Source of the DNA: Lumbricus rubellus
Lineage: Eukaryota; Annelida; Clitellata; Crassiclitellata; Lumbricidae
Length of the DNA: 64,000 bases
NCBI GenBank assembly: GCA_945859605.1
Contig: OX243812.1
Coordinates: forward strand, 48,086,871 to 48,150,870
Reading direction: 5' to 3'
Made by a program: the position numbers and the translations under genes. Below the pieces are notes generated by a model. It was not told the DNA's origin. It did no database searches and was given only the letters and a program-made list of their open reading frames with translations. Below, piece by piece: positions 11,210 to 21,014 of this stretch (positions within the stretch are counted from its first letter, which is position 1; every line of letters begins with the position of its first letter).

Positions 11210-11267
11210 GTCCACCTCTTCTTTTGCCTCCCCCGGGCTGCGTTGGGAGTCAGAAGAAGAGGTGGAC
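11210..11267. repeat. Inverted repeat next to SINE
   Basis: Arms of 23 bp (11210-11232 and 11245-11267), with two mismatches, surround a 12-nt loop. Both arms spell a GTCCACCTCTTCTT motif. In the coding sense this gives a K(R/K)RWTD tract like that near the C-terminus of some LINE proteins. Confidence 0.8.
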
Positions 11268-11964
11268 CGACACCTCATCTTCGGTTTCTATAATTTATTA
11301 TTATTCGTCATATTTACATTGTGCATGTACATTTATTAGTGCATCGAAACTAAATTGGATGAAATCTTTTGTTGATGTGTTTTGTTGTGATTCTTTCTAG
11401 GAACTCAACACTCAACAGTTATTCTAAAATTTATCTTTGTAAGTTGTAACCTCATAGGCAAATCATCCAGAAATCAGAATTCTTGGTAACATGAATACAC
11501 GAATTTCTGAAACTCACACAAACATGAAGTCTGAAAATAGGAATCCGTCAGTAAGGCTAAGAGTTGAATTACACAGAGTAGCCTACAGATCGAAAATTAT
11601 GATCTTGCAAAATTGTGAAGCTTGGGAAAAGTCACAAAGTAAAAATCTAAATAGTTGAAACTCGTATAATGAATCTTTTAAACTTAATTAGCATCACATA
11701 GATTCACATATCGAAAATTACGGTTCAACGATTCTCGAAGTTTGACATAGGAAACCGAGTTGTTCGGTTCCTCCAATTCCAGGTTCTAGGTTTCCGTTAA
11801 GGAAAGGAAGCACCAAGTTACTGTTGTCGACGAAAACAGCTACGTGCAACAATCCACATTTTCCACACACACATAACAGGCTACTGCTATTCGGAACGTG
11901 TTCTGAGAGTTCCTACGATCATGACCTTCATTTGACTGACGCCTCTCATTAAATACCATTTAAT
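11268..11964. other. No gene seen
   Basis: Unremarkable AT-rich sequence with no recognised element. Confidence 0.4.
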
Positions 11965-12735
11965 GAAACTCGTATAATGAATCCATTTCTCTCCAACTGT
12001 TCGTGATTTGGGATTTACTCTGGATCCAGTCCTTTCTCTTTCTGATTATGTTAATCGTGTCTCTCGAACATGTCTCTATCACCTGCGACAATTGCGTTCT
12101 ATCCGCCACTCACTCTCTCTTAAAGTGCTCAGTCAAGGCGCTTGTCCATGCACTGATTTGCTCTAGGGTTGACTTTGGAAACTCTGCATATGCCGGCCTC
12201 TCCTCTCTTAACCTCTCTAAACTTCAGTCAATACTTAATGCTGCTGCTCGTCTACTTGCTGGTCTTCCCAAATACTCTCACATATCTGACTTCATTCGAG
12301 ACGCTCTTCATTGGCTTCCTGTACCTCAGCGCTTTGAGTTTAAGATTCTGACACTTATTCATGGTTACACAATGCCCGAAGATATGAAGGAGCTACCCAG
12401 GAAGCATGCTTCTTGGGGTTGCCCCTTCATATCTTCGGGCATTGTGTAACCTGGTTTTCACTCTTCCTGGCCGCTCTGCCCTCCGCTGCCAATGGCTTTT
12501 CTTGTTGTTTCTCGCATGCGTGGGGTTACAGCCTAAACTAAATGCTTTGCTTATGTTGGCCCTTCTTGTTGGAATCGCCTTCCTCACAAGCAACGTCTTG
12601 AGCTCCTTGGTCTTTCTCTTCCCTTGTTCCGTAAACGTCTGGAGATATACTATTTGTTAGCGGGAGCGCTAACTTGGGTCGGGAGCGTTACTGAATCTGC
12701 GAGCGGCGCTTTATAAATGTTCAATTACAATTACA
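11965..12735 (+). pseudogene. Decayed CR1/L2-like LINE 3' portion
   Basis: Frame by frame, the translation shows VRDLGFTLD..LSLSDYVN, then CLYHLRQLRSI, then VHALICSRVDFGNS..AGL..LQ.ILNAAARLL, then LHWLPVPQR and finally APSYLRALC and FRKRLEIYYL. This is the thumb and C-terminal part of a non-LTR reverse transcriptase. Frameshifts, stops and an inverted repeat (12363-12451) kill it. The 3' end has GGGAGCG..GGCGCTTTATAAATG and an (ATTACA)n-like tail, the same ending as the SINEs. Confidence 0.8.
12363..12451. repeat. Perfect 28-bp inverted repeat inside LINE
   Basis: Arms 12363-12390 and 12424-12451 are exact reverse complements with a 33-nt loop. The loop itself contains the palindrome GAAGCATGCTTC. 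The right arm is the expected LINE coding sequence (APSYLRALC), so the left arm is the secondary, inverted copy. Confidence 0.95.
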
Positions 12736-13295
12736 ATTACAAACAGGAATGCTGTAAGAAATTAACAAGACAGCTAAATTACAATGTTATGGCTGCAGTG
12801 ATTTCACATAAATATTCCCTACGCGGCCTACAAGACTTAGTGTAAATATAGAGGCAAATGCAGGATTCTCTGTGACCCAGATCCAAGATAGATTAGAAAT
12901 TTAGCAATTTCTGTGGGCCCATGGAGGTTGTGGACCCGTGTGCTTTGCACAAATTGCACACATGGTATACGCTACGCCACTGTATCTATATCTGAGAAGT
13001 TAATCGATCCTTGAGATAATAGGGCGAATGCTTAAAAACTTCAGCCAGAGGGTTTTATAATTATAGTTATGGACGCCTATAAAACGTAACTGGTTAGGTC
13101 TACACTCTACAGTAACTAGTTGCCCTGGACAGGAAATAGTAACTGGTGTTTGAAACTGATATTTCCAGCTGTGAAGAGAATCTTATAACCTTCAGCTTCC
13201 GGGGTCACCAGAGAACGATAGAGGTCACCGACTCAACTATTCCACCCTAGGTCACCATATTCGAATCGTACTCGCTTTCCGAACAACAGGTCTTC
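12736..13295. other. Upstream flank of the receptor gene
   Basis: No gene is recognised. GTATACGCTACGCCACTG near 12964-12981 resembles a hAT terminus without a visible partner. An in-frame TAG about 45 bp upstream of the receptor ATG closes the receptor frame on its 5' side. Confidence 0.4.
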
Positions 13296-14513
13296 ATGAC
13301 AGTCCCCAACGTCACCCTCCTCTCCGATCTCCACCAGTGCTCGGACAACGACACACCACCGTCGAAATCCGATCCGCTGACCAAGTACTTGGAGTACCGC
13401 GTCCGCAAACAGCTGCTCCTCATCGTCCCACCCTTCCTACTCCTCGTCGGCATTTCCGGTAACTCCCTCTTCTTCATCACACTCAGCTGCCAAAAGGTGC
13501 GCCGTTTATCCACCTGCGTCTACCTATCCGCGCTCGCCTTGGCCGACTCCTTAGTCCTCTTCCTTGGACTGCCACGCATCTGGATCGATGCGCTCGTCGG
13601 AACGGACATCCGCAGCGCCTCGCAATTCTCCTGTAAGACGCTTAGCGCATTTGTCTCATTCTGCGCCTGTTTGGCCGTTTGGTTGCAAGTGGCGGTGACA
13701 TTCGAACGCTTCATTGTTGTCTTCTACCCCCTGAAGGTCAACACAATGTGTAGAAGACGACGTGCCGTCTACATAGTGGGGTTCCTGCTGGTCACTCTCT
13801 CTACCATCAACTCCCATTTCTTCTGGACGACTGGACTCTCCAGCGGTTACGACGGATGCTGGAGTCAGCAGCAGCAGCAGTCGACCTTTGAACTACACTG
13901 CGATGCGGCGGAGGGATACGAGTTCGTGATGAGAAAGGTCTGGCCCTGGATTGACGCCTTGCTCTACTCCATCATCCCCTTCGTCATCATCTTCACCATC
14001 AACGTCACCATCGTCATCCGTATCCTGTCGACGAGACGTCAACGCGAGGCACTATACGGCGGAGTGAGACCGGCGAATAATTCGGCCACCGTTGACGCAA
14101 CGAAGCTGAGCATCACGTTGTTGACCATTTCCTTCGCTTTTCTCGTTACCACTCTCCCAAAGAGCGTCATCCTGATCGTCTCCTCCTCATCATCGGCATT
14201 CTATGGTACCGACACCGACGACAAGTTGGCGGCCAGACTCGAACTCGTCAAAACAGTGTCCGACCTTCTGATGTACGCTAACCATTCGCTGAACTTCTTT
14301 CTGTACTGCGCCACTGGAAACAAGTTCCGGAAGGAGCTGTGCGCCGTCGTTCGCCCCCGCGGGAGCCAAGGCGGGATGAGGATGTCATCTGTTGCGGTCA
14401 ATTTGCAGGCGTCGATTGAGGTCATACAGATGAATAGATTGGGGGTCAGAGGAGGTCAGGGAGGGACCATAGAGGTCTCAGTGAGTCGCTGCTCGCCGGT
14501 GGGACGCGAGTGA
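13296..14513 (+). CDS. Intronless class-A (rhodopsin-like) GPCR, peptide-receptor type
   Basis: This 405-residue plasma-membrane receptor is expected to bind an extracellular ligand and activate a G protein. It shows seven hydrophobic segments and class-A landmarks: GN in TM1 (N56), LALAD in TM2 (D84), the TM3 cysteine C113 with a partner C202 in the second extracellular loop, and ERF (137-139) in place of DRY. TM6 carries a conserved proline (P288), and TM7 ends N333-F-F-L-Y337 in place of NPxxY, followed by a KFRKEL helix-8 start. A sequon (N5) lies near the N-terminus. ATG 13296 is the first in-frame Met after an upstream stop. The single-exon structure and NFFLY ending resemble FMRFamide/GPR139-like receptors expanded in invertebrates. 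The ligand cannot be assigned. A glutamine run (191-195) sits in extracellular loop 2. Confidence 0.9.
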   Translation: MTVPNVTLLSDLHQCSDNDTPPSKSDPLTKYLEYRVRKQLLLIVPPFLLLVGISGNSLFFITLSCQKVRRLSTCVYLSALALADSLVLFLGLPRIWIDALVGTDIRSASQFSCKTLSAFVSFCACLAVWLQVAVTFERFIVVFYPLKVNTMCRRRRAVYIVGFLLVTLSTINSHFFWTTGLSSGYDGCWSQQQQQSTFELHCDAAEGYEFVMRKVWPWIDALLYSIIPFVIIFTINVTIVIRILSTRRQREALYGGVRPANNSATVDATKLSITLLTISFAFLVTTLPKSVILIVSSSSSAFYGTDTDDKLAARLELVKTVSDLLMYANHSLNFFLYCATGNKFRKELCAVVRPRGSQGGMRMSSVAVNLQASIEVIQMNRLGVRGGQGGTIEVSVSRCSPVGRE

Positions 14514-14524
14514 CGAAGAACTAC

Positions 14525-14640
14525 CATGGGCGGAGTTTGGTTTTCGTTCTTGGGCCTTTGGGGGACGGGACGGCTAAGCCCGGAAAAAGATACCATTGGT
14601 AGAAAGGATGAATTTGGGCTCCTGGTAAACTCCGCCCATG
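14525..14640. mobile_element. 116-bp MITE in the receptor 3' UTR
   Basis: Terminal inverted repeats CATGGGCGGAGTTT and AAACTCCGCCCATG (14 bp, perfect) are flanked by 8-bp duplications with one mismatch (AGAACTAC 14517-14524, AGAATTAC 14641-14648). The first duplication begins three bases after the receptor stop codon. Confidence 0.85.
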
Positions 14641-15028
14641 AGAATTACAGATTAAGATCTAATGAATTTTGAATGACTAACAAATTTTCTAATTATATAC
14701 CATTCTAAATGTCCACGTACATGTAGCTAAGACAATGATCTGATAAAGATCCAAGGAGATCTGACTGATCGACAGTTCTATAATTAGTCTAATATTTAAA
14801 TCGAATGGCTTTTGACTTGTCGTGCTTTAGGCTAGTTTGTTGTAACATTTATCACGTAGAAATGAGCTTGAAATTAAATCTTCCTTTAGTTTTTACGTTT
14901 TTCTACATCGCTTCTTAGTAAATGCATTATTTCATTTTTAAACATTACTTCATATCGGGTGTGTTCACACCAAAACACCCCATAAGTATACGGACTTGCT
15001 GGTAACATCTTTTAACTTAAGCATCTCT

Positions 15029-15139
15029 AATAAAGTTATTCATAATTTGTTTGCTGAAAGACATGATTTCATTTGTTAATGCTCATAGGCCTAGTCATAG
15101 CTTGTGTTATTTGTTCTGTTATAGCAACTATTAAATAAA
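15029..15139 (+). promoter_or_regulatory. Candidate polyadenylation signals of the receptor
   Basis: AATAAA occurs at 15029-15034 and 15134-15139, about 520-630 bp after the stop, each in AT-rich context. No other gene nearby would use them on this strand. Confidence 0.4.
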
Positions 15140-16640
15140 TTTTATTGATGTACCACTTTTGTTGTAAAAGATGTCTTTTTTCTTCGATTCAATGAACTGA
15201 AATGAATGAGTGAATGAATGAATGGTTTAAGACTTCCGAGTGTCGCCTCATGGCCAGATTTAGGATGGTGGGGGCCGTTATGGTGGGGCATTTTCTGCAA
15301 CGGCTATTTGATGCACAGTCTCCAACAGAGACACACTCCATATAGGTAGGCATAAAGGCCTAGGCCTACAATCATAACGCGTCGCAAGCAAATGTGCTAA
15401 AAGCGATGTTTAAATTGTAGACTTGTCGTTAATTAATTTCTTACACATGATGATGATGATGATGACGTTGATGATGATAAGTTATTTGCCCTAAGTCAGG
15501 TTCATTGGCTTTTACGCTCCTGGGAATGAGATGAGTGAGGGCGTATACTATAGCTATAGTGAATAATGATGATTAATTGAGAAAATCGTTAATTTTTACT
15601 TATAGCCTAAGTATATTATTGTGTCCTCTATTATAACTACCTTAAATTACATCTATTATATGAGTTGGTTATTAAAGTCATTTCTCAATTACAAAGGAAA
15701 GGATAAACCTTAGGCTAATTCTCTGTTTCAGTTTTTACTTATTAAAATAAGTCAATGATACGGACAAACAAAACAAAAGGCAAAGTAAATTATAGTGTAA
15801 TAACGCGAGACCTCCAAAATGAAAACAGATGGCTATAGTAAATTAACTAGATCGGTTAGGCCTACAGTTAGGTTTAAATTTGAGTAGATTCAATAGATAC
15901 TTTTCGGCGTTTTCGCACTTTTTATTGGCAAAGTCGTCAGTCACCTGATGAAAGTCCATGCAGTTGGCGTAGAATGTCATGCACTCTCTATGCTTAGCAC
16001 TGCAAGGTGGCTAAGTCGCTCATGCGTCATAATTGTTCTAAGCCTATTCTTGCAATGATGATCTTCATCTTAGAAAATGAGCGTTCAGCACTACAGTTTG
16101 TGACCATGAGTAGCCTACCAAGTACATTCTTAGCATGATTTCCACATTGGAAACGAGCTCTCAACACCTTTGTCAAGTATTAATCTGCAGGCCTACATGA
16201 ACTGCTTCTGACTTATCATACTTATGTCGAGGCCTGTTGTTGCTGTTTCGTCTTTAAACATTTTTACAAAATAAGAAAACTGTATTAGCTCATAGCCAAG
16301 GTTTTTATCTAGGTCATCAACATACAGCTACAAAGTTTTTTGCAGAGTCAAGTATTTCCTTATCACTACACGATTCAAGCCTAGATAGATAACCAAACCT
16401 TGAGCAGAGCAGTTCGTATGATTCTAGTCTTTTTGCCAACTCGACTGAGGTCTATCCTAATTGGTGCTCACCAATTCGGTTCATGTTAGCCGGTAGGATT
16501 GAATTAGGCCTACTTATGGACTCTTCAAATAATATTAAGTCGCCTATAATTATTGTTGATTTGCAAATCTCAGACTGCTGTCACTTGTAAGGCCTTATAT
16601 GTATGCAGTGCATATTATAAAGGTAGATTATAAAGGTAGA
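15140..16640. other. Gene-free repeat remnants
   Basis: Contains AATG repeats (15205-15230), a GAT repeat (15448-15480) and the inverted partner (15485-15535) of the repeat at 3425-3490. Several TAGGCCTA octamers also occur. No coding region is recognised. Confidence 0.4.
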
Positions 16641-16687
16641 GTCATACAGAGACAGAGACAGACAGAGACAGACAGAAAGACAGATAG
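16641..16687. repeat. (GACAGA)n microsatellite
   Basis: Imperfect hexamer/tetramer array. Confidence 0.85.
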
Positions 16688-16887
16688 TCTCGAAGCCACT
16701 GACAGCACCTACATGACAGCACACAGCTGTGCACTTTGGGTCACTCAAGGTCAAAAGCGCCAGCCGATCTATCTGAAGCAGGACCCTTCACTCCGCAGCA
16801 GGTTTTTTTTTATAATACTCGTGGTGAGGTGGACCGTGCAGTTCAGTGCGCTGACAGTTGACCAGCCGCGGACCCAGGTGTTAAGGT

Positions 16888-17035
16888 TTCAAATTACCCC
16901 CTCCCAAACAATAACCCCTGCAAACTGTAGGCCTAATTTGCATCAATCATCGCATTTATTGCACTAAAAATATCAGAAAATCATTCCGCTTCTTGTTTTG
17001 GTCTGAAGATTTTTATCCGTCATCCCTGTTGTTAC
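16888..17035 (+). repeat. Dispersed repeat, second copy at 22178-22330
   Basis: TTCAAATTACCCCCTCC, then GCAAACTGTA, then TTTGCATCAATC and finally TTGTTTTGGTCTGAAGATTT followed by ATCCGTCATCCC occur in the same order in both places. The family is unknown. In the second copy ATCCGTCATCCC reappears inverted at about 22456-22470, suggesting a stem-forming element. Confidence 0.7.
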
Positions 17036-17084
17036 ATGTTTAACGACACTGCCATATCGAAGATGATTAGTGTCGCCACGCCAT

Positions 17085-17180
17085 TTAGGTTCCCGTGGAC
17101 GGACCGTGCTCGGCCGAGATTTTTAATCTCTGAGTAATTAGCCACCTTCGGGAATCGAACCACGGCCCTCACGCTCTCTT
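17085..17180 (-). mobile_element. Possible 3' part of a second tRNA-derived SINE
   Basis: The minus strand has a consensus B-box GGTTCGATTCC (complement near 17153-17163). GGCTAATTACTCAGAGAT and GGTCCGTCCACGGGAACC follow it. No convincing A-box lies upstream, so this is at best a truncated SINE. Confidence 0.45.
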
Positions 17181-17208
17181 TCACAAAAGTTAAGTCGGCC
17201 TACTTATA

Positions 17209-17461
17209 GTAACCGGGACCGACGTATCGGTTAGGATCAGGTTAGGCGTCGTGAGGGTCGATTAAGGGTCAGGTTAGGCGTCGTGAGGGTCGGTTAGAGT
17301 CAGGTTAGGCGTCGTGAGGGTCGGTTAGGGTCTGGTTCGGCGTCGTGAGGGTCGGTTAAAGTCAGGTTAGGCGTCGTGAGGGTCGGTTAGGATCAGGTTC
17401 GGCGTCGTAATGGTCGGTTAGGTTAAGGTTAGGGTTGGTATTGTTATTCGGTCCCGGATAC
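17209..17461. repeat. Minisatellite bounded by inverted repeats
   Basis: About six units of roughly 34 bp, consensus GGTTAGGCGTCGTGAGGGTC plus GGTTAGGGTCA, lie between inverted flanks GTAACCGGGACCGA (17209-17222) and TCGGTCCCGGATAC (17448-17461). No target duplication is evident. Confidence 0.85.
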
Positions 17462-17610
17462 AATAAGTTTGCAGTTTAGTCAAACATGAAATATTATAAG
17501 GAAATGTAAAATTAACGTGATCCAAGTTCTAAGAAGTGAATATGAAAGTAAAGTATAGAAACAGAGGCAAAATTAGAAAGTTTTGTTTTACGGTGGGCGT
17601 TCTCTTTTTT

Positions 17611-17614
17611 AATA

Positions 17615-17694
<80 letters not shown>

Positions 17695-17713
17695 AATAAT
17701 AATAATAATGATA

Positions 17714-17787
<74 letters not shown>
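17611..17787. repeat. (GAT)n then (AAT)n microsatellite
   Basis: GAT triplets switch to AAT triplets at about 17692. Poly-Asp, poly-Met, poly-Ile and poly-Leu frames are artefacts. Confidence 0.95.
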
Positions 17788-17879
17788 TATTTTTAACCGA
17801 CCCACAGGACGCCTATAACCTCCATCTGCGAAGACTAGCCATTCCAGAACATTGCACCCCTAATTTTATAAATCCTGAG

Positions 17880-18000
17880 GGATCATTGATACCTCGGGTA
17901 AATAATAATAATAATAATAATAACTTCAGTTAATAATAGTCCATAAGTCCCTGGGGGAATGAAGTACCTCAGGGCAAAAAAAAAAAAAAAAAAAAAAAAA

Positions 18001-18068
<68 letters not shown>

Positions 18069-18112
18069 CCTTACTACCTCGGGCGCAAAAAAAAAATAAT
18101 AATAATAATAAG
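17880..18112. repeat. Serial A-rich/(AAT)n tails after TACCTCGGG
   Basis: Three consecutive segments end in TACCTC(A/G)GG followed directly by an A-run and/or (AAT)n, at about 17890, 17966 and 18075. The pattern looks like retroposon 3' ends stacked next to each other. Confidence 0.6.
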
Positions 18113-18282
18113 CTTTTTGTTCCAACGCATTTCCATAACTATAGGCTACAACGATTTAACGCTGTGGCTTTTTCAGGTTCCTTTATTAAGCCCCTGTTGG
18201 ACATGGTTGAGGGCGGTTGCCCTCTTTGAAATTGATGTGTCATGTTTGTATTGTTTGTTTAAGCGAATAAATGTGTGTGATA

Positions 18283-18289
18283 ATAATAA

Positions 18290-18324
<35 letters not shown>

Positions 18325-18405
18325 TTAAAAAAAATAATAATAATAAAAAAATAAAAAAAAAATAAAAATAAAAAATGAAAATAAAAATAATAATAATAAT
18401 AGGCT
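18283..18405. repeat. A-rich AAATA/AATAA low complexity
   Basis: Irregular AAAT/AAATA repeat. Confidence 0.9.
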
Positions 18406-18487
18406 AATAATAAAAGCATCATGGGACATAGGCTACCATTGTTGGAGAAAACTGTGAAGACACTGCTCGAAAACACAGTGGATGTAT

Positions 18488-18865
18488 AATTATAACATCG
18501 CACGACTAAAAGCAGTCTCATCACCTCACGCTAGTGATTGGCTCCATGCGTTACCGATAACCGCATGTGGACTACGACTGGATAACGAGGATGTTCGTGT
18601 TGCCGTCGGTTTGCGACTTGGGGCTGCAATATGTGAACCCCACACTTGCGCCTGCGTAGCTAAAATCGACGCCAGAGGCAGCCACGGCCTGTCTTGCTCT
18701 CTCGGTTTCGGTCGAATAGCTCGACATAGCACCATCAACGACATTGTACACCGCTCCCTTTCAAAAGCAGGAAGCCCGTCCATAAAAGAACCACCAGGAC
18801 TACTTCGCACGGATGGTAGACGACCAGACGGCCTTTATAATTATGATATTTCTCTAGACCTATAG
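18488..18865 (+). pseudogene. LINE C-terminal cysteine/histidine domain fragment
   Basis: One open frame of about 125 codons contains AWL-like SDWLHALP, LRLDNEDVRVAVGLRLG, CEPHTCACVAKIDARGSHG LSC, RHSTINDIVHRSL and a terminal EPPGLLRTDGRRPDGL. This C.C..DARG.HGLSC/RPDG block is the post-RT C-terminal region found in a widespread animal LINE type. The frame stops just after RPDGL, where the full protein would continue, so it is truncated at both ends. Confidence 0.7.
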
Positions 18866-19482
18866 GCCTAACTGACGTTGTGTGAAAGTGTGTGAAATAG
18901 GCTATAGGCCTACGTGAAATTATATAACAAGAGTCGAACTTATTCCCTCACGCCTGTACGTCCAATCTCTTCAAATGTTCAGCGTTGCCTACACCTAACC
19001 TAAAGTAACTGTAGGCCTACAGTCACTGTGGTAGCTTATGGCTAGTTTATAATTGTCTATAGGCCTAGTTCTTTAACTTCGTTACAGAAGACAACGATAA
19101 GTTTCACGTATTTTGTTCTTCAAAATCCAGCAGTATCAAACATAGCCTACATAAATCGTAATCGTAATCTCGAGACTTCTACAGCGCCCACAAAAGCGAA
19201 GTCGCGGGAACCAGCTTATTCGCAGGCGTTGAATCAAAACAAAATCGATAGGCAGTGGGTCAAGTCCGGAGAGTCAGGCAGTCAGATAGATGGGTGGCTA
19301 AGGTGGGTGATGTTTAGAGTTGAAATGACGAGGGATGTGAAGAGAATCGGAAGAATCAGGATAGGATTTGCGGAAGAGCAATGTTTTCAGTTTTGAGTGA
19401 AAGGCCTGTGGGGATCGAGATAGCGAAAGGTGGAGTTTTGGTGAGCTCGTGTGATGGGTCGGAAGTTTGCCGTAGCCTAAAC
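18866..19482. other. No gene; many TAGGCCTA octamers
   Basis: TAGGCCTA at about 18863, 18905, 19012 and 19060. From about 19200 to 19474 the sequence is probably the 3' part of a LINE that continues after the MITE at 19828. Confidence 0.4.
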
Positions 19483-19819
19483 CAGGGCCGGATTAAGGCA
19501 TGTTCAACATGTTCGGCCCCACACTTTAGGGGGCCCCCACAAATGCGGGGAAAAATTTTCAGGAGCAAATTTCGGCGAAACAACTATTTTCTCGAAAATT
19601 TCGCCAGATGACTAAAAAAAGGTCATTGCAACTTTTGGGGGAGGATGAAATGGTATGATTTTACCAAAAATTTCGCCAGATGACTAAAAAAGGTCATCAA
19701 CTTTTGGGGGGGATGAAATGGTATGATTTTCTCGAAAATTTCCCCAGATGACTTTTAAAAAGGTCATCAACTTTTTTGGCAGATGACATGGTATGATTTC
19801 ATTGCTTAATCCGGCCCTG
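19483..19819. mobile_element. hAT MITE, CAGGGCCGGATTAAG termini
   Basis: Perfect 15-bp inverted ends CAGGGCCGGATTAAG/CTTAATCCGGCCCTG are flanked by the perfect duplication GCCTAAAC (19475-19482, 19820-19827). Inside are three tandem units of about 70 bp with GATGACTAAAAAAGGTCATC, CAACTTTTGGGGG and GATGAAATGGTATGATTTT. Confidence 0.95.
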
Positions 19820-19827
19820 GCCTAAAC

Positions 19828-19905
19828 GACTATGGAGCGCTCCTGAGTAGAAACCTTGAAGGAGCGCTATATCAAATTCTCAGTAAATAAAATAATGAAT
19901 AAATA
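19828..19905 (+). repeat. LINE/SINE 3' tail module
   Basis: GGAGCGCTCCTGAGTAG, AAACCTTGAAGGAGCGCTAT and an (AATAAA)-like tail match the 3' end of the LINE copy at 38069-38135 (minus strand) almost base for base. Confidence 0.8.
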
Positions 19906-19964
19906 CTATAGCGTACCCGGCCACGAGTTTCTGTGGCTGAAAAGAGCATCCGCGGCCACCCGTC

Positions 19965-20310
19965 CCTACCTCCATTTGACCTCCCCTTCCCCTCACCATC
20001 CCCCTTCCCCTCTCCTCCTCCCCTCCCCTATCCTCCCCTTCTCCTCCCCTATCCTCCCATTCCCTTCCTTTTCCCACCCCTCCCCGTGCAATCCCCTTCA
20101 CTCCCCTCTACCTCCTCCCGTCCCCATCCCTCCCTTCCCCTTCACCTCCCCTTGCCCTCCACCTCCCCCTGCACCCTCCCCCTCCAAGTTCCCCTCCCTC
20201 CGTCCCTTCCTCTGCCTCTCTGCCTCCTCCATCTCCCCTCCGCTCCCTCGCCTCCCTCTTCGTTCCGCTCCCTCCCCTCCTTTCCTCCCTCACACCGTCC
20301 CTTCCCGACA
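19965..20310. repeat. Polypyrimidine (CCCTCC)n tract
   Basis: About 340 bp that are almost purely C/T on the plus strand, built from CTCCCCT/TCCCCTTC variants. The Pro/Ser-rich and Gly/Arg/Glu-rich frames on the two strands come from composition alone. Confidence 0.85.
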
Positions 20311-20693
20311 GCGACGCGGAAACGCGTACGCTAGACGGCCGCTATTGAATGTGTTGAATCTATATTTAATATGCGCAATATAAGCCTTGCGGAACCATCA
20401 TTTGAAACGCGACCGAAATCCGTGAATGCATATGGACGGGTTGAATTTGAACTCGGAATCGGTCGAATCGGGTTTGCATAATGCTTTCGAAGTGAAAGTT
20501 GTTTTTGTTGTAAAAGATTTTAGCAAAATCGCATTATGCAAACCCGGGCCTATTGGAACGGAACGTTTTGCTGCAATTTTGAAAAGAATGGGTCAAAGAC
20601 TTTCTGAGATCCTTGAGGAGAAAGATTTGTGCGTAGGCCTACGCAGTTACATTTTTATTTATATAGGCCTAGATTATTTTCACGTGTGTCAAA
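20311..20693. other. No gene seen
   Basis: The 109-codon plus frame starting at 20426 runs into the MITE and shows no domain. A CGGAATCGGTCGAAT..GGGTTTGCATAATGC stretch and a later inverted GCATTATGCAAACCCG form a long-spaced inverted repeat (about 20470 and 20532). Confidence 0.35.
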
Positions 20694-21014
20694 CATGGGC
20701 GTGCAGAAATTTTTCTGGGGGGGGCAAACGTTTAAATAATTGTTACATGGTCTAAATTTAATGGGTGACAGTTTGAATTTCCATAATACAACGAGAGAAT
20801 CCTAGTGTAGCTTACCTATAATAGGCCTACGTTATGTGCCCAAGGAAAGATTATGGGTTCAACTTGTAGTCTAAGTTGTAGATTTGTAGAACGAATCGAT
20901 AATCACATTGAAAACCACGTTGTAACAATCACAACCAAATAATCTAAACTTAGGCTATGTGCAACTATGCGAAAAATCCAGAGGCGCACTTGCGCCCCGC
21001 TGCGGACGCCCATG
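20694..21014. mobile_element. hAT MITE, CATGGGCG termini
   Basis: CATGGGCGTGCAG..GCGGACGCCCATG ends are flanked by 8-bp duplications with one mismatch (GTGTCAAA 20686-20693, GTATCAAA 21015-21022). An inverted, end-truncated second copy lies at about 21990-22171, sharing GACAGTTTGAATTTCCATA and CATGGTCTAAATTTA. Confidence 0.85.

Noticed and set aside
16599..16967. 122-codon plus-strand frame
   Set aside because: It spans a GACAGA microsatellite and a dispersed repeat and shows no domain.
17420..17437. Telomeric repeat
   Set aside because: GGTTAGG occurs within a 34-bp minisatellite unit; there is no (TTAGGG)n array.
17512..17818. Poly-Ile, poly-Asp, poly-Met and poly-Asn frames
   Set aside because: Translation of GAT/AAT microsatellites.
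19856..20383. 175- and 133-codon Pro/Ser-rich frames
   Set aside because: Encoded by the polypyrimidine tract; frames on both strands are open only because of composition.
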